Shown here one piece after another: positions 12,033-21,904 of a stretch of DNA of 64,000 nucleotides. This DNA is from Laburnicola sp. R22_1 (taxonomy: Eukaryota > Ascomycota > Dothideomycetes > Pleosporales > Didymosphaeriaceae). The stretch is from contig JACONQ010000015.1 of NCBI GenBank assembly GCA_014281115.1, positions 1,302,001 to 1,366,000 on the forward strand, given 5' to 3'. Both the position numbers and the translations under genes were made by a program. Position 1 is the stretch's first letter; every line of letters starts with the position of its first letter. Under the pieces are notes generated by a model that was given only the letters and a program-made list of their open reading frames with translations, did no database searches and had not been told where the DNA came from.

Positions 12033-12385
12033 TTTGTAGTGAGATTGGGAGGGCGGAAGAAAGACACGATGCTGCATGTACAGTACTAGCACAAAAGTTT
12101 GGGAACATACTTGAGTTATGTTAGCCTAGCATACGTAATTCGTAAACTTACAACGCCCTTTTGCAAACTTTTCTCTCTTGTTTATAGATATGTGTATGAG
12201 GACGCAAAGTACTGTATGCAAGACAAGAGAAGACATGGACTCGCTTGCGTATTATACACTCAATCTGAAAACTCTGGATACTGGTCTTAGCTCTTCGGTG
12301 ATGCTGACTACTCTTGAGACAGTAAGATTTATGATTGTGTTTTGCAACCAGGGAGTTTTTGTAAAAACAAGAAAGCACAACTATA
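12033..12385. other. 3' flank of APE2, up to the transposon island
   Basis: AT-rich, no gene seen. The TA target dinucleotide at 12384-12385 ends it. Confidence 0.5.
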
Positions 12386-12453
12386 ACGTGTCCGTGCGCG
12401 TGATGCGCGGATTCGCGTAATGCGCCGCTTTTTACTAGGAAAATCAAGAAAAA
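12386..12453 (+). repeat. left terminal inverted repeat of the palindromic element
   Basis: Matches the reverse complement of 17435-17502 with a single mismatch (CGTAATG versus CGTGATG) over about 65 bp. The inner side is interrupted by the insert starting at 12454. Confidence 0.85.
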
Positions 12454-12771
12454 TGTCAGATACGTAAGTATCTTTGATGATATGAGATGAAAGTGATGGA
12501 TTTGATGATGAATTGATTGTCGAGTGATCTCTGTCGGAGAAGCTCAGCTATCGTACGCAATATCTATCTAGCGCTAAGACGCACTAGTAATAGTGCGGAG
12601 TAGTGTAACAGTAGTACGCCAGTCTCCTTTGTGTATTTCACAGTGATCTCACAGTGAAATCACTGTAAGTTACACCAACTGTCGTCATAAGGAGACCATG
12701 TGATCGGACGCACGTGACTACTGGATTTCACAGTGAAATCACAGTGATTTCCAGTGACCTGATATCTAACA
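12454..12771. mobile_element. small MITE-like insertion in the left arm
   Basis: The right arm runs continuously through GAAAAACAAGG, whereas the left arm is broken there by about 318 bp. The insert begins TGTCAGATA and ends with the complement of TGTTAGATA, so it has short imperfect inverted ends. A-runs on both sides would be the target duplication. Inside are several copies of TTTCACAGTG in both orientations, two of them in dense palindromic clusters near 12637-12670 and 12722-12752. No coding capacity. Confidence 0.6.
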
Positions 12772-13121
12772 AAAAACAAGGAAGTTTAAAGCAGTATAAT
12801 TCTTTAACTACCTTTCCTTTTTAAAATCTTCCTTTATTAAAGTTATTAAGAAAGACCATCTCTATAACTTTAGAATTTTAGTTTTCTAATAATAATTAGT
12901 TTTAAGAAAAAAGTATAAAAGTGCTAAAATTTAAGTCCCTAAAATTTAAAAATAATACTTTTTTAGGTGTAACGTATACTATTTAGAACACATTTTATAT
13001 TAGGTTCTTTTTAATAAAACTCTTAACTAAAAAGTTAGATTATCTTTTTATTTTTTTAAGAAAAATAAAGTAGGAAAGATAATCTATCTTCTTAAGTAGC
13101 TCTCTATAAGAAAAAGTTCTA

Positions 13122-13180
13122 ACGTACTTTGCACTCGAGTCGGACACTCCATCGAGTCGGACACTTTGCCAAGACCCCAC
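13122..13180 (+). repeat. left TIR of element 1
   Basis: Pairs with 14934-14992. The TIR itself contains a direct repeat: TCGAGTCGGACACT occurs twice, a likely double transposase-binding site. Confidence 0.9.
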
Positions 13181-13211
13181 TAAAACGTACTATCAGCAAT
13201 AGTATAACGCG

Positions 13212-14864
13212 ATGCCTCAACCACACAACGAACCACTGGCGTTAAAAGAAGCGCGTATACAGCTTGCGATCTAGGCTATCGAACGAGACGCGACACTCTC
13301 TCAGCGACGCGCTGCAGCTATCTACAACGTCTCTCAAAGTACACTTAGCAACCAACGCGCTAGAAAGACGTTTAGACGCGACTGCGCACCTAACAAAATG
13401 AGACTTACTATAAGAGAGGAGCAGGCGATTGTGGAGCATATACTCGACCTAGACGCGCGAGGATTTCCGCCTCGGCTCGATGCTATAAAAGATATGGCTG
13501 ATTCTTTACTAGCTGCACGCCACTACAAGCCAGTTGGCTAGAGGTGGCCTTATGACTTTGTTAAGCGCCAGCCAGAGCTTAAAGTCAAGTTCAATCGAAA
13601 GTACGACTACAAGAGAGCTCTCCAGGAGGATCCTGAGGTGATACAAGACTGGTTCTAGCTTGTGGAGAACATGAAGGCCAAACATGGTATCCTGGACGAG
13701 GACACCTACAATTTTGATGAAGCAGGCTTTATGATGGGCATGATATCGACTGGAGCAGTAGTCACAGGCTCTAAGCGTCGAGGACGGCCAAAGCAGGTGC
13801 AGCAGGGCAATAGGGAGTGGACAACAGTCATCTAAGACATCAACGCGATGGGTTGGTGGATCCCACCCTTCATTATCTTCGGGGGCAAGCACTACCTCTC
13901 CGCCTGGTATAAGGAGAAGGATCTACCTCATGATTAGGTTATTGCAGTCTCTGAGAACGGCTAGACAACAAATGAGCTTGGTCTGCAATGGCTGAAGCAC
14001 TTTAATGAGCATACAAAGAGGCGTACTACTGGTGGAGCACGTTTGCTCATTATCGATGGCCACGAAAGTCACAACTCGCTCGAATTCCAGGATTACTGCA
14101 AGAAGAGCAATATTGTTACTCTCTGTATGCCCTCGCATTCGTCGCACCTCTTGCAGCCACTTGATGTGGGCTGTTTCGCGCCTTTAAAAAAGGCGTATAG
14201 GCGCCAAGCTGAGGATTTGATGCGCAACCACATCACGCACATCACTAAAATCGAGTTCCTGCCTTGCTTTATTGCTGCTTTCAAGGCTTCGTTTACTGAA
14301 AGTAATATCAAAGGAGGCTTTCGAGGTGCTGGCCTAGTGCCCCACAACCTAGAAGCTGTGATATCGCAGCTTGACGTCCGCCTGCGTACGCCTCCACTTT
14401 GTACTATTCGCGATAGTACATGGGAGTCGCAAACTCCGCGAAATAGTACAGAACTTGGGTCGCAATCGACGCTGGTTAAGCAGAGGATTTAAAGGCATGT
14501 GGATAGTTCCCCAACTTATATGGCTGAGGCGGTGGAAAAGCTCGTTAAAGGCGCCGAGCTGATGGGGCATTCTTTGGTGTTGATGACCAAACGCAACGCC
14601 GAACTTCAAGCTGCTAATGAGGCCGCCACACGACGTAAATTATATAAAAGAAAGCGATTGCAGCAAGAAGGAGTCCTTACAGTTAAAGAGGGCCAGCAAC
14701 TGGCTACTCTAAAGGACTTTGGGGTGCGTAGTGATGGCAAGAAGGCAAAGAAGAGGGTGCGCACTGATGGAGGCGAATCCGCTTAACGGCGCTGTGGACG
14801 CTGCGGTAAGCCTGGGCACAATAAAAAAACCTGTAGGCAGCTTATAGAAGTAGATTCTGAATAG
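13212..14864 (+). pseudogene. pogo-family (DDE_1) transposase, inactivated by stops
   Basis: A single frame of 551 codons with no frameshift but eight internal stops (five TAG, three TAA), as expected from CAG/CAA/TGG codons under RIP. Order: N-terminal HTH (LSQRRAAAIYNVSQSTLSNQ), CENP-B-like second HTH, then the DDE_1 catalytic core with acidic residues in NFDEAGF, LLIIDGHESH and LQPLDVGCF. A basic helical region (RRKLYKRKRLQQEG) follows. A C-terminal CCHC zinc knuckle, CGRCGKPGHNKKTC, lies after the last stop. The enzyme would excise and insert the element at TA. Not functional as it stands. Confidence 0.9.
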
Positions 14865-14933
14865 TTTAGCCTATTTAGACTATTGAAAATAGTTCATGTT
14901 GACTCTATACTATCGTGAATAGTACAGAACTTG

Positions 14934-14992
14934 GTGGGGTCTTGGCAAAGTGTCCGACTCGATGGAGTGTCCGACTCGAGTGCAAAGTACGT
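14934..14992 (-). repeat. right TIR of element 1
   Basis: Reverse complement of 13122-13180, followed by the TA duplication at 14993-14994. Confidence 0.9.
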
Positions 14993-15098
14993 TAATACAA
15001 AATATATTCTAAATAGTATACTTTACACCTAAAAAAGTATTATTTTTAAATTTTAGGGACTTAAATTTTAGCGCTTTTATACTTTTTTCTTAAAACTA

Positions 15099-17312
15099 AC
15101 ATATTCTATTAGTAGCCCGGACAGATCAGTCCGCCGGATAGTTTTTGCCAAGACCACAACACTTCACTATAAATCATAATGTCTCAACAACACAACGCGT
15201 TATTATCTAATTAAGAAGGCAGAATTAAGCTTGCCCTTCACGCCTATTAGAATAAGCAAATTTTAAGCCTACGACGCGCTGCTATAGTATATAATATCCT
15301 AAAGTCTACACTAAGCAATTAAATTAACAGAATTACCGCCCAAGCAGATACACGATTAGGCATGGCAAAGCTCACCACAACTAAAGAGCAGACGCTTATA
15401 CAGTATATCCTTAACCTAGATTCGCAAGAATTTGCACCCTAGCTAGGTGAGGTGGAAGATATAGCTAATAAACTACTGGCTGCGCGGCACAGAGACCTTA
15501 TAGGACAATGCTGGGCTCAGCGCTTCGTAAAGCGCGTACCTAAGCTTAAAATGGCTTTTAATTAAGCAAAGGACTAATAGAGAATATAATAGGAAGACCT
15601 AGAGGTTATAAACGCGTAGTTTTAGCTAGTGAAGGACACAAAAGCCAAGTATGGAGTGCAGGATAAAGATATCTATAACTTTGATAAGACAGGCTTCTAG
15701 ATAGGAGTTATTGGCTTAATAAAGGTTGTAACTGGTTTAGAAAGACGTTCTTAACCTACGCTTGTTTAGCTAGGCAACCACAAGTGGGTCACAGTAATTT
15801 AGAGTATTTGCGCTGCTAGGTATGCTGCCCCGCCCTTTATTATCTACAAAGGGCGAGTCCACATCTTAGCGTGGTATAAGGAGACTAGTATCCCCCGCGA
15901 TTGGAAGCTCTTAGTCTCTAAGACCGGCTAGACTAACAACGAGCTTGGAGTCGCGTGGTTGAAGCACTTTGACGCGTATACAAGGCCGCGCATAGTAGGG
16001 TTATAGAGGTTACTTATTCTAGACAGCTATAAGAGCCACCACTCCTAGGATTTTAAGGATTATTGCCTGGAACAGAAGATCCTAACACTCTGTATGCCAG
16101 CGCACTTATCTCATATCCTCCAGCCACTTAATGTGGTCTGTTTCGCGCCACTAAAGCTAAAGTACTCCTAGCGCGTGCGGGACTTGGCGCGCCAACGCGT
16201 CTTTTATATTGATAAAGAGGGCTTCCTACTGGCCTTTTGTAACGCGATTTTTAATATGTTTATACTAGAAAACTGTAAGAAAGCCTTTAAGGCCTCTGGG
16301 CTTGTTCCTTTAGATGTGTTAGTGGTGGTAGATCGCCTTGATGTGCGTATTTACACTCCACCTCAGGGTACCCCACCAGATACACCATGGCAAGCCAGGA
16401 CCCTAAGCAATACCCTCGAGTTTGGATCCTAGTCAAAGCTCGTACGCGACTCTTTTATTCGGTCTCCACCCGATGCTAAATCGAGCTACTCACAGCTCAT
16501 AAAAGGTGCTGAACTTATGCTCTACCATGGTGTACTTTAAGAGACCCGCATTAAGGAACTTAAGGAGCAAATTAAGATTCTAACGAAGCGAAAAACGCGT
16601 AAAAGAAAGCGCATTTAGAAAGGTGGGACGCTAGGCTTTGCTTAGGGAGCAGATTTGGGAGTAGAAAGGCCTTCTATTAGGGTAAAGTTGTCGAAAAGGG
16701 CGCGAGGTAGTGGTAAGGGAGAGGCAGGTCCCTTAACACAACGCCGCTGTGGGAGGTGCGGAGAGCCTGGGCACAACGCAAGGACCTGTCAGATAGATAA
16801 AGAGATAGAGGAGGAGTTAGATGTTACCCTTAGCGGCTTATTTTCAGATAGTGTTGATAGTAAATTAGAGTGATTTTATTATAGGTTACTATAAGGCCAA
16901 AAATGACGGGTTAACTTCATCTTGCAATAGTACGCACTTAGTGACTGAAAATTAGATAAAGTACTACTTAAGATATAGTATGCTTCACTACGAATCATAA
17001 TAAGTATACTATATATTGCCTACGTATAGTATGGTAGATAATATATCGTATATTATAGGGAGTCTTGTTGTAAGTTCGTACTGCCAAGAAAGACTCCTTA
17101 GCTTTGCGCGGCTGCTGCAGCCGCGCAAAGAGGCTGCACGACGTAAAAAGTAGATTAAATAGTAACTTGGTATATTGTAAGTTATAGTAGGTTATTATGA
17201 GTCACTATGAAGTAACGTTGGTGGTGTTCTATAATGAGTTATGAGGGACCTCGAAGTTGCCAAGAAAAACTGTCCGGCGGACTGATCTGTCCGGGCTACT
17301 GATAGAATATGT
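15099..17312 (+). mobile_element. pogo/Fot1-type DNA transposon, heavily RIP-damaged (element 2)
   Basis: A 2214-bp element in the right arm of the palindromic element, flanked by TA at 15097-15098 and 17313-17314. Joining the flanks at one TA restores the arm exactly as seen in the left copy near 12880-12905, which proves the insertion point. The inverted ends (ACATATTCTAT, then AGTAGCCCGGACAGATCAG) have single C/T differences between copies. One decayed transposase frame runs from 15179 to 16873; the 3' 440 bp is noncoding and AT-rich. Confidence 0.9.
15179..16873 (+). pseudogene. pogo-family transposase, heavily RIP-mutated
   Basis: The 565-codon frame is intact in length but holds more than 20 internal stops, nearly all TAG or TAA. 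Recognisable blocks match the element 1 transposase: LSLRRAAIVYN near the N-terminus, YNFDKTGF, LLILDSYKSHHS and LQPLNVVCFAPLK (third catalytic Asp changed to Asn), and a C-terminal CCHC knuckle CGRCGEPGHNARTC. The last 70 codons, with the knuckle, are stop-free. Several stops sit at the same alignment positions as in element 1 (for example after NF/F, VI and NG/TG), as expected for RIP at conserved Gln/Trp codons. Non-functional. Confidence 0.88.
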
Positions 17313-17502
17313 TAATTATTATTAGAAAACTAAAATTCTAAAGTTATAGAGATGGTCTTTCTTAATAACTTTAATAAAGGAAGATTTTAAAAAGGAAAGG
17401 TAGTTAAAGAATTATACTGCTTTAAACTTCCTTGTTTTTCTTGATTTTCCTAGTAAAAAGCGGCGCATCACGCGAATCCGCGCATCACGCGCACGGACAC
17501 GT

Positions 17503-18522
17503 TATTATGTAATCCTAACATAATACCTATTGTGCGACAACATTAAAACCTCAACACCCTTAGAGGCCCTTGCCTGTACGGTGTACGGACACTCGCCCTG
17601 TATGTCACGCATTAATCTGCTGTGATAGCTGGGCAGAAGTGGATGCACACAGTCTCCCATGCCGCTGGAGTCGCTAATTCTTGCAACGGCCCTACTTACC
17701 GCCGCGCACAATCTTTGCAGTCGCGCACGGTGGTTGATCTGTGTCACAGGTATGTGATGGGTAGGTCATAGTATCATGTATGAGCTGACTAGCTATCTAT
17801 GCATGTGAAGGTGGCTATATGGCCGTACGCTAGCGTCCAGTGTTCCCGCCACAATCTGGGTCTAACAGCTGGATTTGCGTTGATCTAGGTCTAATAGCTG
17901 GATTTGCTTGGTCTAACGGTCACATTGCTTTATCTTCCATGTCAAAATGTCTAGCTTGGGGCATTATCCGTCGGTTTACAGACGACAGTTTACAGTAAGT
18001 TGCTGTGAGAGGACTGTAGCGCTCGGATGTACCTGCTGCCCAAGTTAGATAGCCAACACATTTCTCCGCCGGTGCTTTCCGTAAAGCTCGTCCCCATAAG
18101 CTGCCATCACCTGCTGAAGGGGTGATACACAAGGGTACACTCCTTGGCGGAGGGCGCAGTTCGCCAGTCTACTCGGGGTCAGCCATTATACTACTCGGTA
18201 TTTTCGAGCCCCGTCCATGCCGAGTCGAGCTTTCAACTAATACTGCACTACACTACCATTCTAGCAAGTGCATACGCAGACAAGCATACGTAGACGACTC
18301 TTTTGAGTTAGATGGAGTGATATTGTCTACGCCGGTCTTTTCGACTACCGTGCTTCCAAAGCCGAGCATACCTGGGCCTGGAAGGCTTCGCATTCTCACA
18401 TATTAATATGCTGTTAGGTCGCGCACTTCTTTGGCATGACCAGAGCACTCATCCGCATTCTACCAGCATTCTCTCTTTGCCAACACATACACCTGGCCCC
18501 TAATCACCGATCAACTATCAAA
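17503..18522. other. intergenic between the transposon island and the effector-like gene
   Basis: No gene supported. A 20-bp unit (GGTCTAAYAGCTGGATTTGC) occurs twice in tandem with a 9-bp spacer around 17866-17915. Confidence 0.45.
17866..17915 (+). repeat. short direct repeat
   Basis: Two copies of GGTCTAAYAGCTGGATTTGC separated by 9 bp, followed by a third partial GGTCTAACGG. Confidence 0.6.
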
Positions 18523-18890
18523 ATGCGCGTCGCCGTCTTTATCGCCACATACTTTCTTGCTGCGGGGTTCGTTTATCCTTCCCCATCTTCACCCGGCCTG
18601 ACAATGGCTAATCAACAGACAATGCTATACAGTGCTACAGCCCAGACGGTCTACTGCTGTACGTCCAACGATCTCAGCCAGGTTGTACGAAGCGAAAGAG
18701 AGACCGCTGTCTGCTGCGGGAGTTCGCGAGGCAACCTAAGAAATGTAAGTTCAGGGAGAGTACACTGTTAACTTTGATCAAGGGCTGACGACTTTCAACT
18801 ATCCAGGGCGAATGCGAACTGAAGCCCCGACTCTTTGGTGATTTCGACCGATGCTGCCGCCAACAGACCACATTTTTTTGCAACTTCTGA
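18523..18890 (+). CDS. small cysteine-rich secreted protein, candidate effector
   Basis: Exon 1 (18523-18744) and exon 2 (18807-18890), joined at GTAAGT..CCAG, give 101 residues. Residues 1-17 are a signal peptide (MRVAVFIATYFLAAGFV). The mature part has eight cysteines at 45, 46, 64, 65, 77, 90, 91 and 99, with spacing CC-CC-C-CC-C, an even number suited to four disulfides. This is not the hydrophobin order (C-CC-C-C-CC-C). An in-frame ATG 87 nt upstream (18436) would bury the signal peptide, so I prefer 18523. No known family recognised. Size, Cys content and position 1 kb from a RIP-damaged transposon island are the usual profile of a fungal effector or antimicrobial peptide; that role is inference. 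Confidence 0.75.
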
Positions 18891-19723
18891 TCTGTGATGG
18901 ACAGCTCTTCCTAGCGAGTGGATGGTATTCTAATGCCAAAGTACCGTTAAGGCACTGTCTACTTGGGCATGATAGTTTAGAGGAGTGTTTTATCTATGTT
19001 GTTTAACTGAGTTGTATATAAAATTCGATTATACCCTATCGAAGCTCACTGAGAACTTAAGAATAGACAATTGAACATCCCTTCTCTCGTCCCCGTAATG
19101 GAAGACCTCCTTTTAATTGCAAGTTTACGGTATGAATAGTAGCCTAACGGCGGATACTCATGCTCCTTTTTGATACCTATGGTATGAAGTATACAAGCGC
19201 CTGATACTAGTAGCCACTATATGTCATTGGACCAGAGACATCGCTGCATCTAGATAAGGTAGAGCGCATGTCGAATTGGGCATAGCGGATTTGACCGGTG
19301 TAGGTCTACCATTATGCGCCCAGCCGGTAACAATGATTGTTCGAGCGGTAGACCGGAGAACACGGAATTTGAACCGCACTCTTGCATAGATATGGAGTGG
19401 AAATACGAGAAGCACCAATACCGACTGAGTGACACCCCAACAAGGGGAATAAATGCGTTGTTGTTTTCCCATCTAATTGAGACTCTGTGGCGAGGCGGGG
19501 CCTTTGTTTCAGTGTCCAGACTAAACATGTATAGAGAAATGCACCTGTCCAGAGAGATACCCCAAATAAGTTTTACTTTTATCGTTGTTGAGACACTTTC
19601 GTGAAAACAGAGGACGAACCGCAGCACGTAGCATCCCATTACAGTCATATTCTACAAAAATGTCCATAACTATGCCCTCCGACGCCGCAACACCGTGCTA
19701 AATGCTATGCAAAATTTCGCTGT
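18891..19723. other. intergenic, no gene supported
   Basis: Short frames on both strands, none with domain character. 3' region of both flanking genes. Confidence 0.45.
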
Positions 19724-20892
19724 TCATTTCGTTGGGAGGGTAAACAGTTGGGGCTGCATGTTTATCTTGCAGAGGCGCGCGATGCAGCCGGAGAGCTGGA
19801 GGAGCGTCTGAACGCCTTCGAGGACGCGCATGTGGGTGAATCCGATTTCCTGAAGAACCAATTATTATCTGTGTGAACAGAGGGGGTTGTTGGTGTACAT
19901 ACCTTTATAAACTCCAGTTTGGCATGTTCACTCAGGCTGTCGATTGATTTTGTGACTTTGAACATGGTGCTGATGATGTCGTGGCAGCTGTAACCCAGAT
20001 CCCACAGCTCCTTCAGCGTTGTAAGTGCATCGTCTACTCTGCATTCGTGGCATGCTTTGATCATGGCTTGGACTTTAATCGGATGTGGGCTATCCACCAC
20101 CTTGAATACATTGTCTCCGTTTACGAATCCGAAACCAGCTTGTGTCGATTGCAGGTTGTTGATTGCTTGTCGCATATCACCTTCGGCGGAGAATACGAGA
20201 GCAGCAATTCCATCGTCAGAAAATTGGACCTGCTCCGCTTCGCAAATCTGCATGAGGCGATGCACAATCTGCGCATCGGTAAGACGGGCGTAACGTAAAA
20301 TGGCGCAGCGAGACTGCAGTGGTTCGATGATCTTGTTCGACTGGTTGCACGCAAACGCAAAGCGCGTCGTGCTGCTGTAAATCTCCATTGTCCGTCGCAG
20401 CGCCTGTTGTGCGCCGCTCGTCATGCTGTCCGCCTCGTCCAGGATAACCAGCTTTTGCCTGCCCGGCGGCAGCGTCACTTTCTTCTGCGCGAAGCCCTTT
20501 ATCCGATTTCTCACCACGTCGATACCGCGCTCGTCGGAGGCATTGAGCTCGAGCACGGCTTCTTTGTACGCGTCGCCGAGGAGTTGTCGCGCGAGGCAGA
20601 GGATCGAGGTCGTCTTTCCGATACCGGGCATGCCAGATATGATGACGTGCGGCATGTTGCCGTCTTTTGCTATGATTTTGAGGCGCTCGATTGTCTCGGT
20701 GTTGCCGACTACGTCGTCGAGGAAGACGGGCCGGTATTTTTCGACCCTGGGCCATCATCTCAGCTTGTTACAGAGGCAGCGTCGATGGGGGTTGGGAAAT
20801 TACCATGGCAGCTCATAGTTGGCGCCTCCGGCTGCGTTGGGATTTGGCTTGATGCCGTTGCTGGCGGCTTTTGAGGATTCCGCTTGAGCCAT
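19724..20892 (-). CDS. RFC4: replication factor C subunit 4 (clamp loader)
   Basis: Exons 20804-20892, 19903-20746 and 19724-19849 give 352 residues, normal for yeast Rfc4 / human RFC2. Opening [16 protein letters not shown] is the RFC box. Walker A GMPGIGKT is at 68-75, Walker B DEAD at 133-136, and the arginine-finger SRC motif at 175-177. The last exon, [20 protein letters not shown], is the C-terminal collar region specific to this subunit. The protein is part of the pentameric AAA+ complex that loads PCNA, and of the Rad17/Rad24 loader for the 9-1-1 clamp, which includes the Hus1 encoded at 54.6 kb. Paired ACGCG boxes lie about 65 nt upstream of the start codon. Confidence 0.95.
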
Positions 20893-21904
20893 GGCGTTTT
20901 TGGAGGTTGGGGTTAGGGTTGAGGTTGAGGTTGTCGTTCGTGGGGCCTTGACGCGAGACGCGTGAAATGGTGCACGTCTTCACGGGTCGGCAACGCTAGG
21001 CTTGGAACGGATAGCTGTTCTCGTGCCGAGAGAGGCTAAGGAAGACCCTCACACCGACTTCATTCTTCGTAAACGGGGCACCGATCTTGGGATGTTAGGC
21101 GCCACCCGCATGCCAATCACTGCCTGTTCCTGACCATCTCTTTGTCGCGCGCCGCTTTCGCACCTCTATACCATTTGCTGGTCCGCCACAGCGGTCGAAA
21201 CAACGAACAAGGCCCAAAGCATGATGGAGTCGCCTAGACGTCGCCGACAGACGACACAGCACGTTTTATTTAGGGGTTCATGTCAACATTGGACAATACC
21301 GACTGTAGGCCAAACTCAAAGGAAGCGCGCGCGCACATGAGAGAGCGCGGTCCCAAGCGCTTGGCTCTCGGCGGATCTCTTGTGAAAGATGGAGTAGAGG
21401 CAGAAAGCATTCGCACCGCCACGCGCCGCGCAAACCGCGAGCACAAGGAACAACCTTCGTTGGCTGTGCGATTCCAGGTCCAAGCCGTGGCCGTTGCTTG
21501 ATAACAGAGTCGGCCAGGAGGCGGCCGCCCGCCTGCTTCTCAGCCTTCGTAACCAGAGCCGCTAACATCCCGGCGTGGATGAAACAAAATCCGACAGATT
21601 CACTACGGTTTCTTACGCGTCAGTGCCTTGATTCTCGCCGCAGCAGTCGTGCCATAAGACCTCGGTGGCCCTCCCGCTTCAGTGACTTCACTCCTGCCCC
21701 CAGTCTGTCGCGCCGCTCGCGGCACCGCCACTGTTTCCCCATCTGTACTCGTCAAAGGTACGAGACATTGGTCGACCCCTTACTCCCGTTGCATATTTGG
21801 CCCCATGTTCTGACTTGCTGCGCGTCAGCTCCTGCTGCGCCACCCCAGGTAGTCTGTATATTCGCGACGATTCCTCTGCTATTCACCCTCCCATATTGCT
21901 CGAG
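20893..21904. other. divergent promoter region of RFC4 and the aspartic protease gene
   Basis: Holds the MCB-like box at 20950-20963. The reading frames at 21278-21908 on both strands show no domain character. Confidence 0.45.
20950..20963 (-). promoter_or_regulatory. paired MCB-like box (ACGCGT + CGCG)
   Basis: ACGCGT at 20958-20963 beside a second ACGCG at 20951-20955, 58-71 nt upstream of the RFC4 start codon. In yeasts this motif binds MBF (Mbp1-Swi6) and drives G1/S expression of replication genes. A single ACGCGT is expected about every 4 kb by chance, so pairing and position carry the weight. Confidence 0.5.

Larger units (their letters stand above)
13122..14992 (+). mobile_element. 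pogo/Fot1-type DNA transposon, RIP-damaged (element 1)
   Basis: An 1871-bp element inserted at TA (13120-13121 and 14993-14994) in the palindromic element. Its terminal inverted repeats of about 59 bp are identical as far as I can read. It carries one transposase frame (13212-14864) with eight internal stops. Perfect ends with a damaged gene suggest moderate age and possible trans-mobilisation. Confidence 0.93.
12386..17502. mobile_element. palindromic (foldback/MITE-like) element, split by three later insertions
   Basis: Long inverted repeats end this region. ACGTGTCCGTGCGCGTGATG at 12386 is matched in reverse at the right end (17502), and both ends are flanked by TA. The similarity continues inward for about 300 bp per arm once the nested insertions are removed; the right arm is 17315-17502 plus about 14995-15096. 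Without the insertions the element would be about 730 bp, AT-rich inside, with no coding capacity. TA duplication suggests mobilisation by a Tc1/mariner/pogo transposase in trans. Order of events: this element first, then the inserts at 12454, 13122 and 15099. Confidence 0.85.

Noticed and set aside
18523..18890. Hydrophobin
   Set aside because: Eight cysteines fit, but the order is CC-CC-C-CC-C and not C-CC-C-C-CC-C, and the mature part is not strongly hydrophobic.
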